DNA of 64,000 nt. Source: Bugulina stolonifera (Eukaryota > Bryozoa > Gymnolaemata > Cheilostomatida > Bugulidae). The notes below the pieces were generated by a model. That model was not told the DNA's origin and ran no database searches. It saw nothing but the letters and a program-made list of their open reading frames with translations. The stretch spans positions 7,930,496-7,994,495 of the forward strand of contig OW285193.1 in assembly GCA_935421135.1 (NCBI GenBank), given 5' to 3'. Below are positions 50,001-62,364 of this stretch, one piece after another. How positions within the stretch are numbered: the first letter of the stretch is position 1; each line of letters starts with the position of its first letter. The translations under genes and the position numbers were made by a program.

Positions 50001-53000
50001 AGATATTATGTCATATTGTGCACCATTTAGCAACCTAGAACATTTCTATATTTCTATACTGTTTCAAAGCTTTCTAGTAATTTTGACCAAAGTCCAATCT
50101 AATGAATGAAGCAGTATTAAACTGAAATTATATTTTATGTTCTGTTATGCAAGGAATTTATCTTATATTCCAAGATTTGAACATACCCTTTCCTCTTTAG
50201 TTCTGAAGGGAAGAAAATGTGGAAGTCATCACTGTTCTGCTGTACGTAGAGGAATATAGCCCTAGCATCTCTCTTGTAGAGGGACACCCCCTTAATGTGT
50301 TGCCTCTCAAAACACCATTGATGGATCTGTTTACTACCTTGCTGCACATGCCACAGCTTGATGGTCGGTGGCTGTAATTGTAACATGTTACAGGTCTCAG
50401 TATAAACATTGTATGCCATAACATTGGTATAGTAAAATATGGTAAGACTCTACTCAGTGTAATTGATCACAATACTATACTTGTATCAAACCATATTCCG
50501 TATTACTGGCTGTAATACATATGCATGTACTACATGACTTGTATAATTGTTGCGTGTATTGCTGCATATAACTATGTTTTACTACTAATAATAATGGTAT
50601 ATAATACCTCATCATCAGTATCAGTGTTAATCTGTACATAACTTGGAGTATAGAGTTTAGTGGGCTCTAGGACAAGTACCTACAAATAATATTAATACAA
50701 TGACCATGTATACAATCTATTAAAAACTCTTCCCAAAGACCATACAGTTATTAATTGAGTATAACCTATGTATGTATGTATGTATGTAGCAAAACAAAGA
50801 GTATAACCATGTAAAGGTATATTCGAATAATGGCTACCGAAAAAACGCAATGAGTGTATACAAGCAGAATCAGAAAATATGTATCAGATCTACACTTGGA
50901 TTTGTTCTTAGTGCTTTACACCACTGCCAAGGTAGAGATTAATCAAAATCCTGGAGAGTTATGTTCCCCTGATTTACCACAACACTTACCGGAAACCTCA
51001 CACAGCTTGTATCTTCATCTTTAATGGCCTCCATAAAGAAGTCCATCCAGAAGTGGAAGAGCTGAACTTCAATAGACTGGTCCTCATCCTGCTCAGCATT
51101 CTCATAACGATAGTAGTTAATCAGCTGTATATTACCTGCAAGAGAGAACAACTACCAATGACTCGAGTGAAGATATGCAGGACAATGATACTCCATTCCC
51201 TCACTAGTTGACATTCCATGGGCAAAGAGTAAATGTGATATTATGTAGTTACACATAGTACATGTACGTACATGCAAGTAAATTGTATGTACCTAGAGTA
51301 GACTTGAGGTACCAGATGGGTGGCTGTAGTTTAAACATGCACTCAGCTGCTTGTATAGTCTTAGTGTAATCTTCAGCTAAGACAGAGATTTCAAAATAAG
51401 TGGCCACGTCCCAATAGTCTTGTAGATTACTAAGGCTACCCTTTCTTCCAATCAGGTTGTTAAGGCTGCAACCTGTAATGAATCAAATTACAAGATTGAT
51501 GGCACTGTTGAACGTATGAAGGGCTACGGAGAATGCCTGCACTAGGTACAGTTGAGGACTACAGTGAACACATGCACTAGGTACAGTGAAAGACTACTGT
51601 GCACATTTCCTTTAAAAGTATGGCAAAAATCAAAGAGGAAATCCTTGACTATAAATAGATGTACATATATATGGAACTTCGATCACGGTTACACAAGAAT
51701 ATCAATATGCAAATTTAACCCTTTTGCTGGAGGTGTGTATTATGCAGTAAAATGTGTATCACCATAGTTATTTACTCATTGCAATATTCATTGTGACAAC
51801 AGTCTATTTATAAACTGAGAATAATAAATAATAATCACTTCACCGACACCCTGGGCCAAAGAAAAAACAGTTTCACCTTAGCTTATGGGGCAAGAGCAGA
51901 GAAAAATAAACAAACACGTATGTGTCTGACTGTCTATAACTTGATCATTTATAAAAGCTTGTCAAGGCTGTCATAGTGATATCACATAGCCATAAAAAAC
52001 ATAACCTTACGGTGATATAATATTATTCTACTGTTGCAGGAGTCTGACGAATAGAGGTGTATTATATAAACCTGACATAAAACACCGATAGGGGAGGCAA
52101 TTGGTATGGACACTGGTTAATGTGCAACAATACATGTACGCCTTAATTTTACAGTGCGATTAGGGAGTTGTCTTCTTCTCAATGCAAAAATCAGGAGCAG
52201 ACAACTTCAAACTGATGACAAAAAGTCATTAGGCTGGATGGACAGTGTATGAGCAATGTTATTTACGAAATTTATCCTGCTTTTGATAGCAGTGCTACAG
52301 GGAATATATGCAACACCAGGCCAAAATAGTATTTTTATAGTCAATTCAAGCAGAATCCAGGTGAATAAATCATTGGATGCAAATTTGACTAAATGAATTC
52401 ATGAGTCAAACTTGTTTTGTTGATCTTACATAATAACATACTGCCAACACCATAATAACAATAATACAATAATAAATTACAGAAATAGTAAGAGTAATAA
52501 ATCAAAATCACATACAAGTAATTGCATAACATATAAGGTACAAGAGTACATATTGAACTTTCATTTACTTGCTACCAATAACATTGTGTATGGTCTCTGG
52601 CAGCCTGCCAACCACAGACCAGCTCTCTCACTCTCTTACCTATTCTCTGTAACTCTCTATCAGTCCTGAAGTCTTTACCAGAGATGACCAGCATTGTGGC
52701 AAGATTGATACCAGCGTATACGTTGGCTTGCAGTTCAAATCCTTTCCGATACCTAAATATAATTATAGCAGAATAGAATATATAATACATGTACAATAAT
52801 ATAATATAAATATAATTATAGCAGAATAGAATATATATATATAATAATATAATATAAATATAATTATACATGTAGTTGAATAGAATATCACGTAAATATA
52901 ACATGTGGGCAGATCTCTATCTGTATTATTACTGAACAAATAATTTTATAAATATTCTAGATTTGGCAGAATATCAACTATATTGGATAGGTCTATTGAC

Positions 53001-56000
53001 TACTTACTACTGACTGTAACTACTCACTATTGTCTGCAACTACTGACTACTGACCATTAACTACTAATTACTGACTGAGTACTAACTACTGACCACATAT
53101 GTACATGTAGGAATTGCTATGGGTGTAAAACAACTAACTGAAGCTCCGCCCACTGACCATTTGATAGCCTCATCTCTACTCTCCGAGTCCTTGTAGTTAC
53201 TCTCGTTAAATTTGTCCTTGTATATACGTCCGCACAGACAGACTACGTCCTGTACAGAACTTCCTTTTGGCTCCTCGGCAACTCTTCTGATCACAGTCAA
53301 TGCCTTGTCTCTGTCACCAGGTTCGTTCCTCCTAAATACACCAGATGTATCACACATTACTAACCTTACTACAGTTTAATAAAACCAACAGAAAGTAGTT
53401 CGGTCAATGTCTCCTGCATAGTCGAGATTACAGCCATAATGCAAATGTACTTTCTTGTTGTACAATTGTGAGCACTGAGAAGAGGGACAGTTGTTCACCA
53501 ACTGTTTGTCATCAAACATGTACTTTTACATAATATGTGTATTTTGGCTTCACTGTTTTTATCATATTCCAGGTGAACAACCTTGTATAACAAGAGAATA
53601 ATATCGGGGTTAATTAACTTTAGTAAACATAGATGTCATGACAGATCATAGAGGTACATGGGAACTGTATTTTTATCCCATCTTTATGCATTTTAATTGG
53701 AAAAATCACATGAATATTCTACAAACTATTCTCCTGCAGCCAAAAGAATATCATTGTCAAAAACAAGAATGACATTGATAAATAACACTGTAGCCAAGTT
53801 CTACAGTCCATTCGGGCGGTTGCCTAGTAACTTAAATGAACATGCACAGTACCTGCAAAGAGACAAGTACTTGCCGGAAGTGTCAATGAGTTGGAGTAAC
53901 AAGAAGCCACAGGTTCGCTAGTAACTCGGACAGTAACCAGTACTTGCAGGTCAATATATACCTAAAAGTCTACCTGCCCATAAATCCCTGCTAATACCAG
54001 TGAACAAGATTATGTGATACATGCGGCTAAACTCCAACTTCTAACTAATCAGTTTAAGTCGGCTGGAGTTTCCATCTCTGGAGTTTTGTTTATAATATTT
54101 GGATTTGTCTCCTTCTGATATAGCCTACTGACTATAGGGAGGGGAGATAACCCACCTGTTTAAAGCGAATGCATACTGATGCTGAATGTATATAGTATCA
54201 ACTCTGGCTGCTATCTTGCTATTTAGTGCCATCAAGTCCTCCACAAACTTAACCATGGCATCGTAGTCCTGTAACGAAAATGAGGCTCTGTAATCAGTAT
54301 CGAAACGAAGTTTCCTTACAATAGTAGGCCTATATTACTTATACAAATATACATGATATGCAGGCCTATATCATTTTTACAATTCTGTATAGAATAGAAT
54401 AGTAGGCCTATAGCACAACAGACTGTTATATAATGTAACATAAGTGTATGATCAATTTTGTGTTACACAAATGGTCTACTGGTGAAACATACAAACATAC
54501 AGTGTATAATAAAAATATGTAGATTGCACCTAATACAATGCAGATACAGAAATATGAATTTTTCTAAATTAAAAACAGATGTTACAACATGAAGGTCATA
54601 TTTAAAGGCTTTCACCTATATGACAAGCAAAAGTTAACAAGTTATAACATGCTGTGAAATTCAACATTCTCCATATTGTAAAGTTATTGGAAATCTATTC
54701 CATGATTGACAGCTATTCACACTCTATTCCCTATTGAAGTCAACGTTAGGTTACAATCTAGCAAGTCCTAATTCAATTAGTTCCACCACACAAGCACATG
54801 GTTCCACCACACAAGCACATGGTTCCACCACACAAGCACATGGTTCCACCACACAAGCACATGGTTCCTTCACAGACGCATACTGCTCAGTCACATAAGC
54901 ACTGGTTCTACCACACAAGCACACTGTACCTGTATATCTCTGTACGCCAGTAGCATGTTATATATAATATCTGTCTGTATAAGCTGTGGGTGATCCATCC
55001 TGTTTCTCATAGACAGTAGTTTCTACAAGTACACATTGTCAAGTAGTTGACTATACGCAGTTATGTGCTACTATCCCACTATTACCAATACACATGGCAC
55101 AATGTGAACTATAACAGAGAGACTGTCTTCTCTATTTAGTTTTGAGAAGGCGATCCAATTTCCTCAGGTACAGAACTGGTTCGAAGGCTATGAAAATGTA
55201 CATATACTATCTAGGGACCAAATATTTTTTCCCAAAACTATTATTATCAATTATGAGGAGAGAGGCATTAATAGTAAATTACTGCAGAGTAGAGACAATT
55301 TCTACCTTGTACAGGCCTATAAATAATCCCCACAGATATTGAGCAAAAACACACATTCCTCCAGAGTTACAAGCTATATTAGCAGGTTGTAGGAGTAACA
55401 TGTGGGTGAATGTTGTAAACCTGTCTGATTTCACACATCATCATTATTTATGCAATATACACTATGTATATTATTCTATATTGCTACATGCATGTACAGT
55501 TTTATATCATGTTTCTGGAATCATCTGGAATGTGGTATACATACATTAACATAGCTTATGAAACATGCTCAGCTTTATAACTAGCAGTGTTACTCAACAA
55601 GTATGCAAATAAATAGGTGATTATGACAATCATTAAACAGTGCTACTATGATAGAGTCATTATGCTGCCTTACCATGTAGGCCTATTAATAATATGCATG
55701 TAGCCTACATGTAGTTTACAAACCACTGAAATCATTATACTATTACTAACATGCTATTTCTACACAGACCTCTCAGGATGTTATTATGTTATTAGTATTG
55801 GCAGCATTAGTAAAGTGTATTATTTGAATGTGGAGATAACTATAATATAGCATGATATGATATGATACATTCTAACTGTTAGCTATCAGTAACAGGTATT
55901 TATAATAATTATATCCCTAGTTCAATGTACTGTACATGTATATGCTGTTATTTAGTGTTATATTATAATCTGCATAAACAATTATTACATTCATAAACAC

Positions 56001-59000
56001 CTCGTAGGATAGAGTGTGGAATTGAAGGTGCTTATTATAGACTTACAGTGTCAAGCAAGTTCTCACATAATTGAGTTAGTGGCAAACTAGCTAAAAGACT
56101 CTACCTTTACATTAGACAGTCTATTTACAGCAGCAATGGTTACACATACATAAAGTCTATAATTTATATTGACCTACAGCATATACAGGTACTAGTAAAG
56201 AAGAGGCAGCATTGTGTGTATATCTATGGGCTGATCAGATACCACTAGAATATACCTTTCTGAGTTCTGGTGTGTCATCACTCAGCTGTTCTCTGGCTTT
56301 TCTCAAGTCTGCCAGAAATTTGTCTTTTCTGTTTGTCCTGTAAAAGAAGACAGAGGAGGTTATTGTCTCTGCTGTTATGATCAGCTAGAGTCATAATACT
56401 AACAGTGTGAGTTGATCTATTGACCTAATTGGCAGCTACTACTGTACCTAGAAATACATGCATGTAAACATTCCACAGCACAAGGCTGATCATCTGATTA
56501 GATTGTGGGAGAGTTGTTGGAATCTGAGAGCCTAGCCTGTAAATCTCAAGTAGACAACACATACAATTCAGATGTGCATATTTAAAGCATAAATGTAGAA
56601 ACCAAGGCTAAATCCAAGGTCTATAATAGGATTAAATTTTAATAGGTTGTTTTGAAATCGCACATCCTAGATCCAACAGTAGATTTGATTTATTTTACAC
56701 TGCTGAGAGCTAGTAGTTTAAGAGTTACAATGTAAGTGACCAAAAATAAGACAATCTTTCCAATAGACACATTGTACATGTATCGACATGTAGGCCCTAT
56801 CTACATGTATCTACATGTATATTATAAGTTATTTTTTGTTGCAAGGATTAATAACTGTATAATCTACATGTAGATACAGGGTGGTTTATGAAGTGCTTAG
56901 AGAGGCACACAGGCCTATAGAATGCCGATTACAGAGTGGTATGCGGTTAGGCAGGGTGGGCATGCGGATTACAGTCTCCAACCTTTCTAAGACAGGAATT
57001 ATAACTTCCACAAGTACTTGCAACCACTGTGCTCATGTACGCAGCTATAAGTTGGTAGACCTAAACTTAAACGTCCTATAAAATAGATAATCAATCAAAA
57101 TAATGTATGTATGTGTATGCAAATGTCTGACTGAGTTGGTGTCGATGGTAGCTTGCAGTAGCTAAATATATCTATAGTAAGGTCAAGAGAAGTTACTGTC
57201 ACACTGTAGAGTCTAGGCTATGTTGTAAAAGTAGGCTTACATACATACATACTTATAAACAAGAGCGTCTCAAAACTTGCAGTTGTGTATACATTGTATA
57301 CATGGCACATCCTGTTTGGTAGCAAAGTGAATACACCCCAAAGCAGTGAATAGCAATTAATACAACCAAACATAATATTTAGTTTAGCAGCTATCCGACT
57401 GAGGATGCCTTCACTTCTCATCTAAATATTAAACATCTCCATTCAACAGACTAAACATAGCATGCTTCATGTCAGTCGATCATAAAACCACTTTTTTTTG
57501 TTCAAGTGGTACCTGGTAGTATTAATTCTTTTAGTAGGTCATGACCAGTTACCCTGGAACTTGACTGTAATTTTACACCAACTTGGCATAAACTTTCACA
57601 TTGGAAACTGGGTGGATGGCTTTGAGTGGGAGTCAGTAAAAGTAGGATAGAATGAATAGAGGAATATAACATAGTAGAATGATTAGATAGGTGCCAAATC
57701 AGTTATATTTGAGGGAAACCACACGGACTTGCCAATCTGCACACTATGAAGGAAGTTGTCAAAATATCAGTTCACTCAACAGGTCAACCAGTAGCTCTTA
57801 TCAAACCCTGGACAGGCAGTGTGTAAATCATGGTGTAGTATGCACACATGAAGGGCACACAGTAGGGTGATAGTAGGGTGATAGTAGGGTGATAGTATGG
57901 TTATAGTACCCTACTCGTGGTGAATCTATTCAGGCTAGCTATAGATTAGATTGCATATCTACATGTACTACACTACTAGTAGTGCTAACTAGTAGAAACC
58001 ACTATCAGAGGGTAACAAACTGATAAATGTAAGTCACAGCAGGGTAACGTTACCATTTCACTGCATACATGTTATGTGCAAGTGTTACTAATATAGGAAA
58101 AGGTCCTGATAATGATGTACAATGCATGTAGAGTGAACGTGTGGACAGGTTCATCACCTCTAGTGGCATACAGGGTACATCTACTGGGTGATTTGAGCTA
58201 ATCACAGCTCTGGTTACAGTGATGGTACTAGATACAGGGTATAGATGTAGAGTGTAGACAGTGTTGGCTATTAGACTGTAGACTGTGTAGAGTGTAGACA
58301 GCATAGAGTAACCTATGTTATGTATCTGCAGCAGCAGCAGCAGTGGAGATAGTAGTATGTGTTTATATGATGTATGAGTGTAGTGAAGGAGCCTACTGAA
58401 ATATGAGTTAGCTGTATAACACTGAAATCTCTGGGGATCTGAACCCATACAAAGTTAGTCATGTACATTACGTGTATGTAGGGTGCACTAGTATCCAAGT
58501 GTACACATATACATTATTCAGATGGACAGTATTATCCCCTAATAGAAGGCACCTAGGCTACATATTATTCTGGTATTTGCATTGCACCTGGTATGGATAT
58601 ATACTGGTATCTTTGTAACCAGAATGCTTGGAACCAGCAGAGTAACAGCATACATACACTCAGTCACACTTTTGCAAAAACAGTGCTAATGCTAAAGATT
58701 GTCCCACATTAATTTACAGTATCAAGTTCTCATCCTACAGAGCCGATATTGTATTATGTACAGTGAATATCGTCTACCCACCCCGTATTAACGTCAACTT
58801 CCTGCAGAGCTTTCTTCAGTCTGCTGACCATAGTCATCTGAGTGGCTATCTTAGTGTTGACGTTCTCTGGGTCAGTCAGCAGACCATTAGCATCTGTGAT
58901 GTACACCGTACCATGGCTGTCCATACTGTATGGGAAGAACGTGTTTCCAGAACAGGAGAGCTGCAAACACACAATCAAGGGAGATAACTTACATCTACTA

Positions 59001-62000
59001 ACAAACACAGGTTCATTCTATTGAGGTGACCAACCCCAGCCGTGGGTTAGCCTACTAGTTATGATATCCAAACCGAGAAGAGTGAGGCCTAATAATCAGT
59101 TGGAACATGGACCTAGTATTCAGACCTCTAACCAGTTGATAGTAGGTGGTGTGAAGGTAGAATCTAGACAGGACCAAAGGCAGTATTATATGTGTTACCC
59201 ATATACATGTATCCTAAGCTACTAGGTAACTGCTGCCCTACATAGCGCCGTACTATGTCACTGTATAAGTGGAAAGCGTATAAATATAGTAGGGCCTATA
59301 CCAGCAGCTGAATTATATGACCCAATGGGCCTGCTCTACCTACCATATATGTATACATATACATATACACATATACATGTGCATGTACATATATATATAC
59401 AAGTCATGTACATTGTATGTCGCCTACCTACACTCTAATCATACAAGACCAGATTCTATGATAGCCAGAACAACTTGATGAGACACATTTCATATTTCAA
59501 GTGCTATATATAACACAGACACCTACTACCACCTTTAGCCTCAATTTTATCTTATATCTCATCTACAGTTGAAGTTCAGTGATCTCAATTTCTAATTGAA
59601 TAATTGATAGACAGACTCCTATATCACAAGTATGCATGATGTTCTGAGATAGAAATATATGTTATACAGATGCATGTATGTGGGAAGGTAAAAGATAACT
59701 GTGGAACCTGGGATTTTCAACTATCTGTCAACTTATTGTAGAAAAGTCGGTCAAACAAGGCTAGACTGAGATTGTGATTAGTTGGTAGCTCATGGAGAGA
59801 CATAGATATGCATTTGAGATTATACTAGATCAGCATATTAATAAATTAGATTAACTCCATAGGAAAGCTATTGCAAATAGAATATACTACACTACTGCAA
59901 AACATGTGATTCATAACACAAATGAAAACAAAACACAATGGAGCTGCGAACTTGGTGACATGTGCAGCGCACACTAAAATGTTATTGTGGCTCAGTGTTG
60001 TTGTTTACAGAAGGTACCCCTTCAGGATTTATTTATTTTTCTACTGCAAGTGATGCTTTTAGTTCAAATGGAAGTTGCAGGCTTGTATTCAAACATATTG
60101 TTTACTTCCCATGATATGAGTATTTACTATGTAGTCTCTACTATCCAGCTACCATATCTCTGAGATAACTGAATACATACCTTCATGGAAATCGTCTCCT
60201 CTGGATTCTCATCACGGAATAACATGAAGTTGTCTTTCATTCCGAGACTATGTCGTACGCCGACTTGATAGCTGAGAGCGGCTTGACCTTTAGAGGTCAT
60301 GTCCACGATAGCCACATCAGCATTGGAGAAAGTTTCTAGGACAGATGTTTCACCAAAGTCCAGTTTATCAAATGGGACCGTGAGAAATTTCCCTTTCCTC
60401 CTGTGAAACAAGTAGTTAGCAAACACTGAAGGGTTATATAAAACGTTACAGCAAGGCTAGATGATCATGTATTTACTAAAAATCATTGAAAACCGTATAT
60501 GCAATGTCTACCATTCATCACACTGTATACTAGCTGTCTCGTAGCCTACTGGGACAGAGTGCATCACCTTTTTTTAAACTTTGCATTGATTCAGTCGCTT
60601 TTACTCGAAAGTCAAGTCAATTTGCTACCAGAAATCAATATCAATAAACCATTTTTATTTTTGCTGCCTATGTTGAGCAGAGGAAAGCCCACAGTATGAT
60701 GGCGGCAGCTTGTAATACCCTAGCTACGAGATTGGCTCGAAGCAGGACACGGGATTTTCATTTGCTTGGTAACTACTCAGGTTCATCACTGATTTCATGG
60801 GGTAATCTAGTGGCAATCCAATAATTGGTTAGTAATAACACTGTTATATTCGTCAGCGACTTCACGAGGAAGGATTTGCAGCTAAAGCCTGAGTACATAC
60901 ATGTGGTTAGACAGAGATTAGCTGTGGATTACAGATGTTTTTTATGCTAATTTTCTGCTGCTTAACTTGTGAACTCGTCATCTTATGTAGTCAAATATTG
61001 CTGGTGCTAGCTTCTAACTCTCAATTAACAATTGGTATCACGACTACACCACATAAGCTTAGATCATGTTAATTATTTGGAGACTTGCGTGATAGAGACA
61101 TGTAACATGCTAGTGTTATGTTTGTGAATAGATAAGGCTCTTATCTAGAAAATTAAACCCCAGCATAACAGTATAGTATTACAATCAACAGTTTCAAATT
61201 GAATTTCACAAGTTGACTAGCACATCGGATTTTGAACTTATAGTATTAACTACTATTACTACCAGTAAACTCATAAGTAGGTTCAACAGATAATTTTGCA
61301 GTTTTGTAATAAGATATGGTGTTCAATTAGTGGTAAACTATTAGAAGCCACTAATTGTCTATAATTGACTTTGATCTGTGGTTTATGCTGTCTAACCCTG
61401 TAGTAGTGTGATTTATTGGTTGCTTAGGCCACTTAATCTAGCTAGTCTAGGTTCAGCTTCTACCTCAGAAAGTCAATCAATGGCTCTGCTAAATTAGTAG
61501 TAGGCGAATGCCACAGTCACTTTATAAAACAGATAGGTAAGGCCCATTACATAAATGATATCAAGTTGCCTAGATTTGCTGCCCCCAACTTTGCTCCTGC
61601 AGTGATATAATAAGCATTTACTATAACGTTTAGCAAGTGTATATCCATAGCTGGTATTACATTTGAACATTGAGTATCATACAACTACTTTACAGCCTAA
61701 TCTAGCCACCAGGAGTTTGTGTCTCATTCACTATCAGTAAGGCTGCAAGTGCAAAACATTCTCAGTCGCCAATACAGCTGGTTTTAAACACCGACCAACT
61801 GCTGCAACATTTAAAGCAGAAACATTGATGCTGCATAGATATCACAGGGTAATAGGCAATCCTCATGGATCACACGACTAAACACTAGCAGTGAGGATTT
61901 CCACGCATTACCCATAAATATTCTGGTTTGCATAAAAGTGGAGAGGTCTCTGATGCTAGTGAGCTCTATGTTCATAAGTGATGCTGCATGGTGCAGCACG

Positions 62001-62364
62001 AGTAGGCCTATTTGGACAGTTTCAACTAGGACCATATCAAAGAGCATAAATACCATAATAGTGAAAACTCCAAGATGTTAAAATCTGCCAAAAAAAATTT
62101 GTCAAAACCTGTATTTAACTGCTTAATGCTGAAGCGGTGAAAATTGTCCTATTAGAAAAACTCAATTTACACAACTTACTCTTCAACTGCGGTCTGTAAA
62201 TCCTTCCTGATCTGAACATTAATCTTTTCCTGTTCTCTCTGCTGTTGCATGCTCAATCCATGGAATGGAGCGCCATCCACAAACACAACCGTCAGCTGGT
62301 AGGCATCCTTATTCCCTAATAATCCTTTAACCCCAGCCCCTGTCTCCTTCTTTTGGGTTGCCAT
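19588..62364 (-). CDS. MAP3K5: ASK1-type MAP kinase kinase kinase (MAP3K5/6/15 family), complete, 32 exons
   Basis: Stress-activated Ser/Thr kinase that in animals activates the JNK and p38 pathways via MAP2Ks. Exons, 5' to 3': 62180-62364, 60181-60400, 58782-58960, 56256-56337, 54930-55022, 54156-54268, 53158-53331, 52640-52752, 51293-51472, 50990-51135, 50608-50679, 50187-50371, 49618-49717, 47673-47806, 46903-47020, 44890-45003, 42597-42735, 41777-41904, 39388-39485, 38371-38433, 31942-32027, 25820-25934, 25048-25113, 24553-24612, 23955-24023, 22968-23160, 22514-22732, 21885-22100, 20869-21038, 20524-20665, 19867-20012, 19588-19684. Every junction is in phase and the total is 4,215 nt (1,404 aa; human ASK1 is 1,374). 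Order: N-terminal [11 protein letters not shown] region, TPR-like and PH-like regulatory region, kinase (about 615-880), Ser-rich linker, conserved C-terminal block, coiled coil (1221-1276), SAM (about 1325-1385). Most donors are GTAAGT-like; weak ones are exon 24 (GTTGTT), exon 29 (GTTAGT) and exon 7 (GTCAGT). It could be the single ancestor-like copy of MAP3K5/6/15. Confidence 0.95.
19793..19834. repeat. 17-bp tandem repeat
   Basis: GTCTACTGTATCACCCC is repeated about 2.5 times in the last MAP3K intron. Confidence 0.8.
20953..21237 (-). repeat. Source copy of the duplicated MAP3K exon 29 fragment
   Basis: The segment shared with 10124-10408 (one mismatch in 285 bases). Here it is the genuine 5' half of exon 29 plus adjacent intron, because the exon continues in frame to 20869 and both ends are spliced in phase. 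Confidence 0.93.
25935..31941. other. MAP3K intron 21 (6 kb)
   Basis: AT-rich intron. It contains a CTA/CTG trinucleotide tract (27642-27719). No convincing nested gene was seen; the open frames at 26790-27230 and 28542-28733 look like chance. Confidence 0.5.
27642..27719. repeat. CTA/CTG trinucleotide tract
   Basis: Mixed CTACTG and CTACTA triplets with few interruptions; read on the plus strand it gives a poly-Leu or Thr/Ala frame that is not a gene. Confidence 0.8.
34186..34215. other. 30-bp perfect palindrome
   Basis: Each arm is 15 bases, with TTTAGTTCATTATAA followed directly by its reverse complement. No loop. Confidence 0.85.
36231..36713 (-). other. Open frame of 160 codons inside a MAP3K intron, unassigned
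   Basis: Long for this AT-rich sequence. The predicted peptide starts [20 protein letters not shown], is rich in Phe/Leu/Trp/Ser and matches no family I know. It is on the same strand as the host gene. It may be chance or the remnant of a mobile element. Confidence 0.15.
37603..37624. repeat. (AAGTC)4 microsatellite
   Basis: Just over four AAGTC units. Confidence 0.8.
37992..38057. repeat. 22-bp tandem repeat, three copies
   Basis: ATAACATCCACTGTTATTGA plus CC, repeated three times with 1-3 differences. Confidence 0.8.
44011..44022. repeat. Poly-C tract
   Basis: A run of about 11 C bases in MAP3K intron 16; length may be unreliable in assemblies. Confidence 0.7.
45880..46409 (+). other. 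Possible small nested transcript in MAP3K intron 15
   Basis: Three plus-strand segments have good splice motifs. An open segment with ATG near 45887 ends at GAAGAG|GTACGA (near 45928). After TTTCTTTTCAG a 44-base segment (about 46247-46290) ends at GGAG|GTACAC. After TTCATCTAG a segment (about 46347-46409) ends at AGA|GTAAGT. Joined, they read [42 protein letters not shown] and then stop, about 42 aa. No family is recognised; coding status is doubtful and it may be a non-coding transcript or coincidence. Confidence 0.2.
50767..50788. repeat. (TATG)n microsatellite
   Basis: About five TATG units in MAP3K intron 10. Confidence 0.8.
52756..52866. repeat. About 50-bp tandem duplication beside the exon 8 acceptor
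   Basis: AATATAATTATAGCAGAATA is found twice, each followed by similar AT-only sequence, and a third partial start follows. The array abuts the exon 8 acceptor of the MAP3K gene, so the TATAG acceptor-like sites are repeated upstream of the real one. Confidence 0.75.
52996..53095. repeat. Degenerate ACTACTGAC-type repeat
   Basis: Variants of TACTGACTACT/AACTACTGACC recur about eight times in MAP3K intron 7. Confidence 0.6.
53697..53921 (+). other. Open frame of 74 codons in MAP3K intron 6, unassigned
   Basis: Antisense to the host gene. The peptide ([20 protein letters not shown] at the start, [20 protein letters not shown] near the end) has balanced composition, unlike most chance frames here, but no recognised family and no clear partner exons. 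Confidence 0.15.
54781..54925. repeat. 21-bp tandem repeat, four perfect copies plus degenerate tail
   Basis: TTCCACCACACAAGCACATG plus G is repeated four times without change (54781-54864), then continues as diverged copies to the exon 5 donor of the MAP3K gene at 54929. Confidence 0.9.
57861..57898. repeat. 11-bp tandem repeat
   Basis: AGTAGGGTGAT is repeated just over three times in MAP3K intron 3. Confidence 0.8.
58329..58343. repeat. (CAG)5
   Basis: Five CAG triplets in MAP3K intron 3, not coding. Confidence 0.8.
59343..59402. repeat. TATACA/ACATGT simple sequence
   Basis: Alternating purine-pyrimidine tract in MAP3K intron 2. Confidence 0.6.
60696..60768 (+). other. Possible first coding exon of a nested gene, presequence-like
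   Basis: Inside MAP3K intron 1, on the opposite strand, ATGATGGCGGCAGC (a YY1-like start-site motif) opens [24 protein letters not shown], and stops at a CTTG|GTAACT donor. The peptide has five Arg and only one acid, placed late, like a mitochondrial targeting sequence. A candidate second exon after TTCGTCAG (60857-60905) reads [16 protein letters not shown], but its phase does not fit the first exon directly. Further exons were not found. Confidence 0.28.

Larger units (their letters stand above)
49618..56337 (-). other. MAP3K exons 4-13: central regulatory region (TPR-like and PH-like)
   Basis: About residues 195-614. Family-typical phrases include [114 protein letters not shown] and [18 protein letters not shown]. 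In human ASK1 this region forms TPR repeats followed by a PH-like domain that primes MKK6. Exon 8 must end at 52640 (ATAG|GTAAGAG): its frame stays open for 22 more codons, but only this donor restores the conserved join to exon 9 (QRIG then [11 protein letters not shown]). Confidence 0.88.
58782..62364 (-). other. MAP3K exons 1-3: N-terminal region
   Basis: Residues 1-195. The start [14 protein letters not shown] leads into [13 protein letters not shown], then the ASK-family signature [26 protein letters not shown], and [20 protein letters not shown]. In vertebrate ASK1 this region binds thioredoxin, which holds the kinase inactive when reduced; whether that holds here is inference. The start is the first ATG of the open frame, and homologous sequence begins about 20 residues in. 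Human ASK1 has a longer poorly conserved N terminus. Confidence 0.85.

Noticed and set aside
52572..52639. Extension of MAP3K exon 8 to the stop or to a donor near 52575
   Set aside because: Only the donor at 52639 (ATAG|GTAAGAG) joins exon 9 in phase and gives the conserved [15 protein letters not shown] sequence.
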